A stretch of 64,000 bases of DNA from Catellatospora coxensis. Lineage in GTDB: Bacteria > Actinomycetota > Actinomycetes > Mycobacteriales > Micromonosporaceae. The notes under the pieces are model-generated. The model saw only the letters and a list, made by a program, of their open reading frames with translations. It had not been told where the DNA came from and made no database searches. Below, one piece after another: positions 16,996 through 25,503 of this stretch (position 1 is the first letter of the stretch; every line of letters starts with the position of its first letter). Made by a program: the position numbers and the translations under genes. The stretch lies in NCBI RefSeq assembly GCF_016862635.1, contig NZ_BONI01000005.1, positions 62,001 to 126,000 of the forward strand. The letters are read 5' to 3'.

Positions 16996-17751
16996 ATGCC
17001 CGCAGCGCACCTGATCGTCCTGCGGCACCTGTGGGTGCTGCGCAAAGGGCGGCCGTGGAACCTCGCCGTCAACGGCGTCTTCGAGCCGTTCCTCTACCTG
17101 ATGTCGATCGGCGTCGGCATCGGACAGCTCATCGACGGCGACGGCGGCGCGATCGCCTACGCCGCGTACGTCGCCCCGGCGCTGCTGGCCACCTCGGCCA
17201 TGAACAGCGCGATCAGCGAGACCACCGGGTCGGTGTGGTGGCGGCTGCGGTTCGAGAAGTTCTACGACGCCATCGTCACCACCCCGCTGACCGTGCGCGA
17301 CATCGCCCACGGCGAGATCGCCGCGTCGGTGCTGCGCAGCACCCTGTCCGCGGTCTGCTTCCTGCTCGTGATCACCGGGTTCGGGATGGTCCACTCGTGG
17401 TGGGCGCTGCTGGCGCTACCCGCCTGCGTGCTCGTCGCGTACGCCTTCTCGGCCGCCGGCATGGCCGCGATCACCGTCATCCGCGAGTTCCACCACCAGC
17501 AGTACCTGCAGCTGGTCATGCTCCCGATGTTCCTGTTCGCGACGACGTTCTACCCGCTGTCGGTCTACCCGCAGGTGCTCCGGCCCGTCGTCGCCGCCCT
17601 GCCCCTCTACCAGAGCATCGAACTCCTGCGCGGCCTCACCACCGGCAACCTGCACCCCGGCATGCTCGTCGCCGTCGGCTACCTGCTCGCCATGGCCGCC
17701 CTCGGCTCCTGGCTCGCCACCCGCCGCCTGTCCCGCCTCCTGCTGCCCTGA
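16996..17751 (+). CDS. ABC-2 type permease, second subunit of the exporter
   Basis: This 251-residue NodJ-like protein parallels the preceding permease: 'NGVFEPFLYLMSIGVGIG', 'YVAPALLATSAMNSA', and the ABC-2 signature 'VMLPMFLFATTFYPLSVYP'. It starts 11 bases after the first permease behind a GTGAAAGGACC ribosome site. The operon ends at the strong hairpin 17758-17803. The exported compound cannot be inferred from the neighbours. Confidence 0.85.
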   Translation: MPAAHLIVLRHLWVLRKGRPWNLAVNGVFEPFLYLMSIGVGIGQLIDGDGGAIAYAAYVAPALLATSAMNSAISETTGSVWWRLRFEKFYDAIVTTPLTVRDIAHGEIAASVLRSTLSAVCFLLVITGFGMVHSWWALLALPACVLVAYAFSAAGMAAITVIREFHHQQYLQLVMLPMFLFATTFYPLSVYPQVLRPVVAALPLYQSIELLRGLTTGNLHPGMLVAVGYLLAMAALGSWLATRRLSRLLLP

Positions 17752-17757
17752 GAGAAA

Positions 17758-17803
17758 GGAAGGGCACCTTCACAACGCTCCGCGTTGTAGAAGGTGCCCT
17801 TCC
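17758..17803 (+). terminator. Long stem-loop terminator, copy 1 of a shared repeat
   Basis: The arms GGAAGGGCACCTTC (17758-17771) and its complement (17790-17803) are extended inwards by ACAACGC/GCGTTGT with one bulged A, giving a stem of about 21 bp and a three-base loop. It begins seven bases after the stop of the ABC exporter operon. The same 14-bp arms recur at 20345-20390. Confidence 0.8.
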
Positions 17804-18078
17804 AAACCCCGCAACGTGCGCAGGCTGCGCTTGTAACCAGACATCGACGGGACTAACATCTCTGCCGGGAGCAGGGCACGCTACCGCGTTATGGGCGAAA
17901 CGGATGCACCGGGCACGCATCCGCGCCAGGCAGGTCAGGCGTCGACTCCGTCATTCCACCGCATCGGGCCGCGACGATCAGCGCGCCCGCTGACGGCGAC
18001 CACTCCGGCACCTGCCTGAACCCCCGATCTCCGTGCCGGGCGTGCGCCCGGTCCACACCCATCCTCGGGAGAGGCAAC

Positions 18079-20340
18079 ATGCCCACACGTACCCGACGGC
18101 GGATCGCGGTGCTCGCCGCCGCCATCGTCGCCGTCCTGACCGCGGGCGTCGTGACCGCGGTCAGCGCCCAGGCGGCCGCCGGCTGCCGCGTCGACTACGC
18201 CGTCACCAACCAGTGGGGCGGCGGCTTCGGCGCCAACGTCACCATCACCAACCTCGGCGACCCGGTCACCAACTGGACCCTGACCTGGTCCTTCACCGCC
18301 GGTCAGGCCGTCACGCAACTCTGGAACGGCAGCTTCACCCAGTCCGGCGCGAACGTGTCCGTCACCGACGCCGGTTACAACGGCCCCATCGCCACCAACG
18401 CCGGCACCGCGTTCGGCTTCAACGCCTCCTGGAACAACACGTCCAACCCGGCCCCGGCGAGCTTCGCCCTCAACGGCACCACCTGCACCGGCGCACCCGC
18501 GCCGACCTCGGCCGCGCCGTCGCCGTCCGTGTCGGCCTCCCCGCGCCCGTCGGCCTCACCCTCGGTGTCGCCACCGCCCTCGCCGAGCCCGTCGCCGTCC
18601 GGCCCGCCGCCGTCCGGGGCCAAGCAGATGGAGGACCTGAACCGAGGGCTGGTCAGCGTCCGCTCCGGCAGCGGCAACCTGGTCTCCTGGCGGCTGCTGG
18701 GCACCGAGTCCTACAGCACCGGCTTCAACGTGTACAGGGGCGGCACGAAGGTGAACTCCGCGCCGATCACGAACTCGACCAACTACCTGGACAGCGGGGC
18801 CGCCGCCGACGCGTCGTACACCGTGCGCGCCGTCGTCAACGGCGCCGAGCAGGGCGCCTCGGAGGCGTCGCTGCGCTTCACCGGCGGCAACTACCTCGAC
18901 GTGCCGATCTCCGCGCCCGCGAGCGGCTACTCCGCCAACGACGCCTCCGTCGGCGACCTCGACGGCGACGGCCAGTACGAGATCGTGCTGAAGTGGGACC
19001 CCGACAACGCCAAGGACAACTCCCAGTCCGGCGTCACCGGCAACGTCTACGTCGACGCGTACCGGCTCAACGGCACCCGCATGTGGCGCATCGACCTGGG
19101 CCGCAACATCCGGGCCGGGGCGCACTACACCCAGTTCCAGGTGTACGACTACGACGGCGACGGCCGCGCCGAGGTCGCCATGAAGACCGCCGACGCGACC
19201 CGTGACGGCGTCGGCACCGTCATCGGCAATGCGAGCGCCGACTACCGCAACTCCAGCGGCTACATCCTGACCGGGCCCGAATACCTCACCATGTTCAACG
19301 GCCTGAACGGCGCGGCCCTGTCCACGGTGAACTACGAGCCGGCCCGCGGCACCGTCTCGTCCTGGGGCGACAGCTACGGCAACCGCGTCGACCGCTTCCT
19401 GGCCGGCACGGCGTACCTCGACGGCGCTCGGCCGTCGCTGATCATGTCGCGGGGCTACTACACCCGTACCGTGATCGTGGCCTGGGACTTCCGCAACGGC
19501 TCGCTGACCCGGCGCTGGACGTTCGACTCCAACAGCGCCGGCAGCGCGTACGCCGGGCAGGGCAACCACCAGCTGTCCATCGGCGACGTCGACGCCGACG
19601 GCCGCGACGAGATCATCTTCGGCGCGATGACGATCAACGACAACGGCACCCCGCTGTGGAACACCGGCCGCGGCCACGGCGACGCCCTGCACGTCGGCGA
19701 CCTGGTACCCGGCCGCGCCGGGCTGGAGGTCTTCAAGGTCAGCGAGTCGACCAGCCAGCCCGGCTCCTGGCTCGCCGACGCGCGTACCGGCCAGGTGCTG
19801 TGGTCCACCGCTTCCGGCGCGGACAACGGCCGCGGCGTCGCCGGGGACATCTGGGCGGGCAGCCCCGGCGCGGAAGCCTGGTCGGCGTCCGACACCACCT
19901 TGCGCAACACCGCCAACGGCGCATCCCTCGGCCGTGAACCCAGCTCGATCAACTTCCTGGTCTGGTGGGACGGCGACCCGGTCCGGGAGCTGCTCGACCA
20001 GACCAGGATCGACAAGTACGGCACCGGCGGCGACACCCGCCTGCTCACCGCCAGCGGCGTCGCCTCCAACAACGGCACCAAGGCGACCCCGGCCCTGTCC
20101 GGCGACCTGTTCGGCGACTGGCGCGAGGAGGTCATCTGGCGTACCAGCGACAACACGGCGCTGCGCATCTACGCCACCACCAACACCACCGACCGCCGCA
20201 TCCACACCCTGATGCACGACCCGATGTACCGCGTCGCCATCGCGTGGCAGAACACCGCCTACAACCAGCCGCCCCACCCGAGCTTCTTCATCGGCGACGC
20301 CATGCCCACCCCACCCTCCCCCAACATCTACCTCCGCTGA
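18079..20340 (+). CDS. Secreted rhamnogalacturonan lyase, CBM2-PL11
   Basis: The 753-residue enzyme has a Sec signal (about 1-33), a family 2 carbohydrate-binding module (about 36-136; 'GCRVDYAVTNQWGGGFGAN', 'WTLTWSF', 'ASFALNGTTC' with the terminal cysteine pair), a Ser/Pro linker (about 138-182) and a PL11 eight-bladed propeller (about 185-753). Calcium-binding repeats such as 'VGDLDGDGQYEIVLKWDP', 'VYDYDGDGRAEVAMKTAD' and 'IGDVDADGRDEIIFGA' are characteristic. PL11 enzymes cleave the rhamnogalacturonan I backbone of pectin by beta-elimination; CBM2 targets it to cellulose. A GGGAGAGG site precedes the ATG. The 275-base leader has an inverted repeat CGGATGC..GCATCCG (17901-17923) and no confident promoter. 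Confidence 0.92.
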   Translation: MPTRTRRRIAVLAAAIVAVLTAGVVTAVSAQAAAGCRVDYAVTNQWGGGFGANVTITNLGDPVTNWTLTWSFTAGQAVTQLWNGSFTQSGANVSVTDAGYNGPIATNAGTAFGFNASWNNTSNPAPASFALNGTTCTGAPAPTSAAPSPSVSASPRPSASPSVSPPPSPSPSPSGPPPSGAKQMEDLNRGLVSVRSGSGNLVSWRLLGTESYSTGFNVYRGGTKVNSAPITNSTNYLDSGAAADASYTVRAVVNGAEQGASEASLRFTGGNYLDVPISAPASGYSANDASVGDLDGDGQYEIVLKWDPDNAKDNSQSGVTGNVYVDAYRLNGTRMWRIDLGRNIRAGAHYTQFQVYDYDGDGRAEVAMKTADATRDGVGTVIGNASADYRNSSGYILTGPEYLTMFNGLNGAALSTVNYEPARGTVSSWGDSYGNRVDRFLAGTAYLDGARPSLIMSRGYYTRTVIVAWDFRNGSLTRRWTFDSNSAGSAYAGQGNHQLSIGDVDADGRDEIIFGAMTINDNGTPLWNTGRGHGDALHVGDLVPGRAGLEVFKVSESTSQPGSWLADARTGQVLWSTASGADNGRGVAGDIWAGSPGAEAWSASDTTLRNTANGASLGREPSSINFLVWWDGDPVRELLDQTRIDKYGTGGDTRLLTASGVASNNGTKATPALSGDLFGDWREEVIWRTSDNTALRIYATTNTTDRRIHTLMHDPMYRVAIAWQNTAYNQPPHPSFFIGDAMPTPPSPNIYLR

Positions 20341-20344
20341 CAAA

Positions 20345-20390
20345 GGAAGGGCACCTTCACATCGCAATACGTAGAGGAAGGTGCCCTTCC
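20345..20390. terminator. Stem-loop terminator, copy 2 of the shared repeat
   Basis: The 14-base arms (20345-20358 and 20377-20390) are identical to those at 17758-17803, but the 18-base loop differs. It fills the gap between the convergent lyase and MFS genes and so can serve both directions. Confidence 0.8.
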
Positions 20391-20392
20391 CA

Positions 20393-21727
20393 TCAGCTCG
20401 GGCTCGTGGCCTGCGGTGATCGGCCAGTCACGTCCGGACCTGCCTCGTCTGCCGACGAGGTGCGGAAGAGCGGGGTGCACAGCGCGGTCGCCGCCGTGGC
20501 CGTGCACAGCGCGCCCGCCGCGATCAGGGTCGCCGCCGAGCCGTAGCCCGCGGCCGCCGCGGTCAGCGCCGCAGCGCCCAGCGGCGTCAGGGCCGAATGC
20601 AGGGTCCAGAACGCCGAGGTGACCCGGCCGAGCAGCGGCGCCGGGGTCACCTCCTGCCGCAGCGACATCGACGCGATGCCGGCCACCGCGCTGCAGCCGA
20701 GCACGGCGGTCGCCGCGGCGGCCACCACCGGCACCCGCCCGGCCAGCCCGATGCCGGCCATGGCGACCCCGCACAGCGCCCACGCCCCGGTCCACGTCGG
20801 CGCGAAGCCGTACCGCCGCCGCAGCCGGGTCACCGCGACCGACCCCAGCAGCGTGCCCACGATGCCGACCGCGAGCACGTACCCGACGGTGCCGTCGCTC
20901 TGGCCGAGGTCGTGTTTCAGGCGGTAGATCACCACATCGGTGAGGCCGAAGGTGAGGCTGCTCAGGACGGTCAGCAGCACCGTCATCGGGCGCAGGATCG
21001 GATGCCCCGCGATGAACCGCGCCCCGGCCAGCAGCACGTCCATCGGCCGGTCGCCCTCCGGACCCGTGGCTGCGGTGACGGGCCGCAGGCGAAGGAGGAG
21101 CAGCACCGCCGCGGACACCGCGAAGGTGGCCGCGTCGACCGCGATCGCCGTGGTCGGGCCGAACCGGCCGGAGAGCAGGCCGGCCAGGGCCGGGCCGACC
21201 AGGTACGCCGTGGCGGACGCGGCGAACAGCCGGCTGTTGGCGCGGGTGATCTGGTCGGCGGGCACCAGGCCGGGCACGACGGTCACGTGCGCGACCCGGA
21301 ACACCATCCCGAAGGCGCTGGCCAGGGGCAGCACGAGGTAGAGCAGCCAGGGCCGCGGCCCGGCGAGCCAGACCAGCGGGATGCTCCCGTACAGCAGCAG
21401 CCTGGCCAGGTCGCACCCGACGAGCAGGCGTCTGCGGTCGAACCGGTCCACGACGACTCCGGCGAACACACCGGTGACCAGCGTCGCGGCGCCGCCGAGC
21501 GCGGTGACCACGCCCATCTGGGCGACCGAGCCGGTGGCGTGCAGGACGAGCAGCGGGATCGCGACATAGGAGAACGAGTCTCCGAGCGCGGACAGTGTCT
21601 GCGCCACGAGCAGCGGCCACAGCCCGCGCCGCCGCGCGGGTGGCGTGCTCGCCTCTGCCGCTGTCAGCGCCGCCTCCCCCGCCGGTCCGTCGCCGTCAAC
21701 GTACCCGAGGGGCCTGTCGCTTGACAT
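20393..21727 (-). CDS. MFS transporter (enterobactin/drug exporter-like)
   Basis: The 444-residue protein has 12 predicted helices and the features of the MFS_3 exporters. The first helix region is 'LWPLLVAQTLSALGDSFSYVA', and the loop motif is 'GVVVDRFDRRRLLVGCDLAR', a close match to the family's cytoplasmic signature. 'LLGRVTSAFWTLHSALTPLG' lies in the second half. The first ~30 residues are a hydrophilic extension. I chose ATG 21727 because the 35 codons before it read as low-complexity antisense. No regulator or biosynthetic gene is adjacent, so the substrate is unknown. Confidence 0.82.
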   Translation of the reverse strand: MSSDRPLGYVDGDGPAGEAALTAAEASTPPARRRGLWPLLVAQTLSALGDSFSYVAIPLLVLHATGSVAQMGVVTALGGAATLVTGVFAGVVVDRFDRRRLLVGCDLARLLLYGSIPLVWLAGPRPWLLYLVLPLASAFGMVFRVAHVTVVPGLVPADQITRANSRLFAASATAYLVGPALAGLLSGRFGPTTAIAVDAATFAVSAAVLLLLRLRPVTAATGPEGDRPMDVLLAGARFIAGHPILRPMTVLLTVLSSLTFGLTDVVIYRLKHDLGQSDGTVGYVLAVGIVGTLLGSVAVTRLRRRYGFAPTWTGAWALCGVAMAGIGLAGRVPVVAAAATAVLGCSAVAGIASMSLRQEVTPAPLLGRVTSAFWTLHSALTPLGAAALTAAAAGYGSAATLIAAGALCTATAATALCTPLFRTSSADEAGPDVTGRSPQATSPS

Positions 21728-21920
21728 TGGATGATCGATGGCATTAGGCGAGCGGCCGGGATACGGGCACGCCTGCGGCACCGACCGAGCCACTCCGGAC
21801 ACCTGCTGTGCATATTGGGGCAAACGTGGCACACCCGCGGGGCATGTCGTAGTCGATTAGTCACACAGCGTCACGCTACGGTGGCCAGGCTCTGACAACC
21901 GACACCCACAAGGAGTGCGC

Positions 21921-22727
21921 GTGAAAACTCGCATCGGTATGCGACGCTGGCTGACGGCGCTGCTGGCAGTGCCCCTGGTCGCGGTCATCGCCGCGGTCAC
22001 GCCGGGATCGGCGTCCGCGGAGGGCGACGGCGACGGCGACGGCGACGGCCGGAACCGGGACCACTGGGGTGTGATCACCCGCAACACGATCGGGTCCCCC
22101 GTCGCCGACCTGCGCAACGGACCGTTCGGCTCGTTCGGCGTGACGGGCCCTCAGGCGCGGCCGCCGTACGGCCAGGGCAGCCTCGGCATCCACGTGGCGG
22201 TCATCTCCGGCACGACCCCGTTCGCCGAGAAGGTCGACTTCGGCAACGAGGTCGACTTCTTCGGCAAGCCGGTGTCCGGGCTGACCCGCGTCGGCTTCCA
22301 CGTCTTCCAGACCGGCGAGAACATCTCGTACGGCGGCGCGGCGAACCTGCCCGGCATCAGGTTCGAGATCGACCCGAACCTGGCCGCGAACGCGACCACG
22401 TACTCCTCGCTGGTATGGGTGCCGGCCGCGCTGCCGTCGACGTCGACGAACCGGTGGAGCCCGTTCATCGACGCGACCCAGAACGGCACCTGGTTCCTCA
22501 CCGGCGCCGCCGGCACGGTGACCGGCTGCAACCTCACCACCCAGTGCTCCTTCGCCGATGTGAAGACCAGGCTCGACGCCGACGGCGGCGACCCGGCGAC
22601 CATCTACACCGCCGCGGTGGGCAAGGGCCGCGACTTCATGTGGATCGGGGCCGTCGACGGTCTGCGGATCAACGAGAACCTGTACGACTTCGAGCCGTCG
22701 GGCGTCAGGACACGCCGGACTCCCTGA
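21921..22727 (+). CDS. Secreted protein of unknown function
   Basis: This 268-residue protein has a clear Sec signal (about 1-35, 'LTALLAVPLVAVIAAVTPGSASA') and then a short acidic glycine-aspartate repeat (EGDGDGDGDG). The mature domain is strand-rich and contains a likely disulfide pair ('GCNLTTQCSF'). No catalytic motif is obvious and I do not recognise the family. GTG 21921 is preferred because AGGAG ends five bases before it. It ends at a perfect 12-bp hairpin shared with the convergent hydrolase gene. Confidence 0.65.
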   Translation: MKTRIGMRRWLTALLAVPLVAVIAAVTPGSASAEGDGDGDGDGRNRDHWGVITRNTIGSPVADLRNGPFGSFGVTGPQARPPYGQGSLGIHVAVISGTTPFAEKVDFGNEVDFFGKPVSGLTRVGFHVFQTGENISYGGAANLPGIRFEIDPNLAANATTYSSLVWVPAALPSTSTNRWSPFIDATQNGTWFLTGAAGTVTGCNLTTQCSFADVKTRLDADGGDPATIYTAAVGKGRDFMWIGAVDGLRINENLYDFEPSGVRTRRTP

Positions 22728-22743
22728 CTTGAGCACGTATCGC

Positions 22744-22785
22744 GGCGGCCCGGCCAGGCGTCCGACAGGACACGGCCGGGCCGCC
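22744..22785. terminator. Bidirectional stem-loop between convergent genes
   Basis: Arms 22744-22755 and 22774-22785 form a perfect 12-bp stem (GGCGGCCCGGCC) with an 18-base loop. It lies between the stop of the secreted-protein gene and the stop of the metallohydrolase gene. Confidence 0.65.
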
Positions 22786-22793
22786 TCGGCGAC

Positions 22794-23834
22794 TCAGGAG
22801 GAAAGTGCCTGCCACCAGGGGTCGAGAGCGGGCGGGGCGGTGACGTCGACCCGCTCGCCGGGGCGGGGCACCGCGAGGTTGACGTCGCGGGCCTTGGCCT
22901 CGGCCCAGAGCCGGTCGACGGGCTCCGCCCACGGGTGCAGGGCCAGGTTGAAGGTGGCCCAGTGCACCGGGATCAGCAGGTCGCCGCGCAGGTCCAGGTG
23001 GGCGGCGACGGCCTCCTCGGGGAACATGTGGATCTCGGGCCAGCCCTTGTCGTACGCGCCGATCTGCATCAGCGTGGCGTCGAACGGCCCGTGGCGCTCG
23101 CCGATCTCGGCGTAGCCGTCGAAGTAGCCGGAGTCACCGGTGTAGAAGACGCGGCGCTGCTCGCCCGCGATCACCCAGGAGCTCCACAGGGTGCCGTTGC
23201 GGCGCAGGGTGCGGCCGGAGAAGTGGCGGGCCTCGGTGGCGGTCAGGGTCAGCCCGGCGACGTCGGCGCTCTCCTCCCAGTCCAGCTCGATGATCCGGTG
23301 CTCGGGCACGCCCCAGCGCTCCAGGTGCGCGCCCACGCCCAGCGGCACCAGGAACGGGGCCTGCTGGCTGCGGGTCAGCGCCTGCACGGTGGGCATGTCG
23401 AGGTGGTCGTAGTGGTCGTGCGAGATGACGATCGCGTCGATCCGCGGCAGGTCGGCCAGCGCCACCGGCATCGGGTGCAGCCGCTTCGGGCCGATCCCGG
23501 GGGTCGGCGAGCACCGGTCGCTCCACACCGGGTCGAGCAGCACCCGCGCACCCTCGATCTCGACCAGCACGGTCGCGTGGCCGTACCAGGTCAGGTGCAG
23601 ACCGTCGGCGGACGTCGCCGCCTCGCCGGTGACCAGGGGCACCGGGGCGCTGGGCCGGCGGCGCTCGCCCCCGGTGAGGAACTCGCGCACGCTGGGGCGG
23701 CTCTCGCCGCCGACCATGGTGCGGGTGGGCGTGCTGTTGCGGAAGGAGCCGTCGCGGAAGTGCGGCGACCGGCGTACCCGCTCGGCGCGGGCTCCGCTGG
23801 GGGTCGCGCCCAGTGCGGCGAGGATGGCGGGCAT
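22794..23834 (-). CDS. Metallo-beta-lactamase-fold hydrolase (NAPE-PLD/UlaG-like)
   Basis: The 346-residue enzyme has the MBL zinc signature HDHYDHLD (His139, His141, Asp143, His144). Earlier strands are 'LTWYGHATVLVEIEGAR' and 'VLLDPVWSDRCSP', and 'YTGDSGY' later supplies the bridging aspartate. The 'P.GIGPKRLHP' and 'IGAYDKGWP..HMFPEEA' stretches are typical of the group related to N-acyl-phosphatidylethanolamine phospholipase D. The first ~65 residues form an extension with many arginines. It is 28 bases downstream of the SDR gene on the same strand, so it may belong to the TetR-controlled unit. Confidence 0.85.
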   Translation of the reverse strand: MPAILAALGATPSGARAERVRRSPHFRDGSFRNSTPTRTMVGGESRPSVREFLTGGERRRPSAPVPLVTGEAATSADGLHLTWYGHATVLVEIEGARVLLDPVWSDRCSPTPGIGPKRLHPMPVALADLPRIDAIVISHDHYDHLDMPTVQALTRSQQAPFLVPLGVGAHLERWGVPEHRIIELDWEESADVAGLTLTATEARHFSGRTLRRNGTLWSSWVIAGEQRRVFYTGDSGYFDGYAEIGERHGPFDATLMQIGAYDKGWPEIHMFPEEAVAAHLDLRGDLLIPVHWATFNLALHPWAEPVDRLWAEAKARDVNLAVPRPGERVDVTAPPALDPWWQALSS

Positions 23835-23862
23835 CTCGGTGTCCTTAGTGGTCGGTGGTCGG

Positions 23863-24795
23863 TCAGACGGGGAAGGTGACGCCGGTGAGCTGGAGCGACT
23901 CCTGCCACAGGCGGCGCTGGGCGAGCTTGTCGTGCGAGCGGGAGTGGGAGCCGACGCGCTTCGGGAAGCCCTTGACCTCGCCGATACCGTCCGGTCCGTA
24001 GTATTCCCCGCCGCGCGCGAACGGGTCGGTCGCCGCGCGCAGGGTCGGCAGCGCGCCGCGCTCGGCGCTCTGGGTGACCAGCGGTTCGAACAGCGGGTAG
24101 AGGAACCGGATCAGCGGCGGCGAGTTGCGGACGAGTTCGGTGCCGGCGCCGCCCGGGTGCGCCGCGACGGCGGCCGTGTTCGCGCCGGCGACGTCCAGGC
24201 GGCGCTGCAGCTCGTAGGTGAACATCAGGTTGGCCAGCTTCGACGCGCCGTAGGCGCGGTGGCGGCCGTAGGCGCGCTCGGACTGCAGGTCGTCGAAGTC
24301 GATCCGGCCGCTGCGGTGGCCCATGCTGCTGATTGTCACGACGCGGGAGCCGACGACGGGCAGCAGCCGGTCGAGCACCAGCCCGGTGAAGGCGAAGTGG
24401 CCGAGGTGGTTGGTGCCGAACTGCAGCTCGAACCCGTCGGCGGTGAGGCTGCGCGGGGTCCACATCACGCCCGCGTTGTTGACCAGGAGGTCGATCTCGG
24501 GGTGGCGCTCGCGCAGCTCGGCGGCGGCGTCCCGGATCGAGGCGAGCGAGGACAGGTCCAGGCGCAGGAACTCGGCGCGGGCACCGGGGACCGCCGTGGC
24601 GAGCCGGGCGAGCGCGTCGTCGGCGCGCTCAGGGTTGCGGCAGGCGAGCACCACGGTGGCGCCGCGGGCGGCGAGGACCTTGGCGGCCTCGTACCCGATG
24701 CCGGTGTTGGCGCCGGTGATCACGGCGACGCGGCCTGCCTGGTCGGGCACGTCCGTGGCGGTCCAGCGGCCCGCCCTGGTGGCTGTGGCGTTCAT
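23863..24795 (-). CDS. Short-chain dehydrogenase/reductase
   Basis: This 310-residue enzyme is an SDR related to retinol-dehydrogenase-like proteins. Landmarks are the cofactor motif TGANTGIG (27-34), 'LACRNPER' after beta-2 (arginine at that site suggests NADP), 'LLVNNAGVM', the 'ISSMGH' serine and the 'YGASKLAN' Tyr/Lys pair. A GAGGAG ribosome site precedes ATG 24795. It is divergent from a TetR gene across a 105-base region with two copies of a 15-bp repeat, so it is probably repressed by that TetR protein. Confidence 0.88.
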   Translation of the reverse strand: MNATATRAGRWTATDVPDQAGRVAVITGANTGIGYEAAKVLAARGATVVLACRNPERADDALARLATAVPGARAEFLRLDLSSLASIRDAAAELRERHPEIDLLVNNAGVMWTPRSLTADGFELQFGTNHLGHFAFTGLVLDRLLPVVGSRVVTISSMGHRSGRIDFDDLQSERAYGRHRAYGASKLANLMFTYELQRRLDVAGANTAAVAAHPGGAGTELVRNSPPLIRFLYPLFEPLVTQSAERGALPTLRAATDPFARGGEYYGPDGIGEVKGFPKRVGSHSRSHDKLAQRRLWQESLQLTGVTFPV

Positions 24796-24814
24796 GGCGT
24801 CTCCTCGGAGTGCA

Positions 24815-24860
24815 TATAATCGGAACGTGCGCCCCACTTACTATACGGAACGTGCGCCCC
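24815..24860. promoter_or_regulatory. Divergent SDR/TetR promoter region with repeated operator
   Basis: CGGAACGTGCGCCCC occurs twice in direct orientation (24821-24835 and 24846-24860, 25 bases apart). A consensus -10 TATAAT (24815-24820) faces the TetR gene and abuts the first copy. A TATAGT (24845-24840, minus strand) faces the SDR gene and abuts the second copy. Neither promoter has a good -35 box. Binding of a repressor at both copies would block both promoters. Confidence 0.6.
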
Positions 24861-24900
24861 GTTTTGCCAGTGACCCAGGTCTCCCCCGGCGGGAAGGGCG

Positions 24901-25467
24901 ATGACCGGCAACACGCGGCCGCTGCGCGCCGACGCCCGGCGCAACCGCGCCAAGGTGCTGCAGACCGCCTACGAGGTGTTCGCGGCCGAAGGCCTCGCCG
25001 TGCCCATCGACGAGATCGCCCGGCGGGCCGGGGTCGGCGCGGGCACCGTCTACCGGCACTTCCCCACCAAGGAGGCGCTGTACCAGGCGATCGTGGTGGA
25101 CCGGGTGGAGCACCTGGTCGGCCAGGCCCGTGAACTCGCCGCGACCACGGGCCCGGGCGAGGCGTTCTTCGCCTTCTTCGACCTGATGACCTCCGCCGGG
25201 GCGACCGACAAGGGCCTGGTCGACGCGCTGGCCGGCGAGGGCTTCGACATCGAGGCCGTGATGCCCGAGCACGAGCAGGCGTTCAAGGACGCGATGCGCG
25301 ACCTGCTGATGCGCGCACAGGCCGTGGGCGCGGTCCGTGCCGACGTCACGGTCGCCGACGTCAAGACCTTGATGGTCGGCTGCCAGGCCATGCAGCGCTA
25401 CGGCGGCGACGCCGCACCGGAACGCGTGCTGGAGGTCGTCCGGGAAGGGCTGCGTCCGGCCCGCTGA
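24901..25467 (+). CDS. TetR/AcrR-family transcriptional regulator
   Basis: The 188-residue repressor has an N-terminal TetR helix-turn-helix (about 12-60): 'RAKVLQTAYEVFAAEGLAV', 'IDEIARRAGVGAGTVYRHFPTK'. A helical ligand-binding domain follows. The ATG is preceded by GGGAAGGG. It is divergent from the SDR gene, and the repeated CGGAACGTGCGCCCC elements between them are the likely operator, so autoregulation and control of the SDR (and the adjacent metallohydrolase) is inferred. The inducer is unknown. Confidence 0.85.
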   Translation: MTGNTRPLRADARRNRAKVLQTAYEVFAAEGLAVPIDEIARRAGVGAGTVYRHFPTKEALYQAIVVDRVEHLVGQARELAATTGPGEAFFAFFDLMTSAGATDKGLVDALAGEGFDIEAVMPEHEQAFKDAMRDLLMRAQAVGAVRADVTVADVKTLMVGCQAMQRYGGDAAPERVLEVVREGLRPAR

Positions 25468-25503
25468 TCCTCCGGCCGGTCACGACCTCGACGCGAGCCG
25501 TCG

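Noticed and set aside
17804-18078. A possible c-di-GMP or other riboswitch before the rhamnogalacturonan lyase.
   Set aside because: Only a seven-base inverted repeat (CGGATGC..GCATCCG) and scattered GGGCACG-like words were found; the conserved core of known riboswitch classes could not be laid out.
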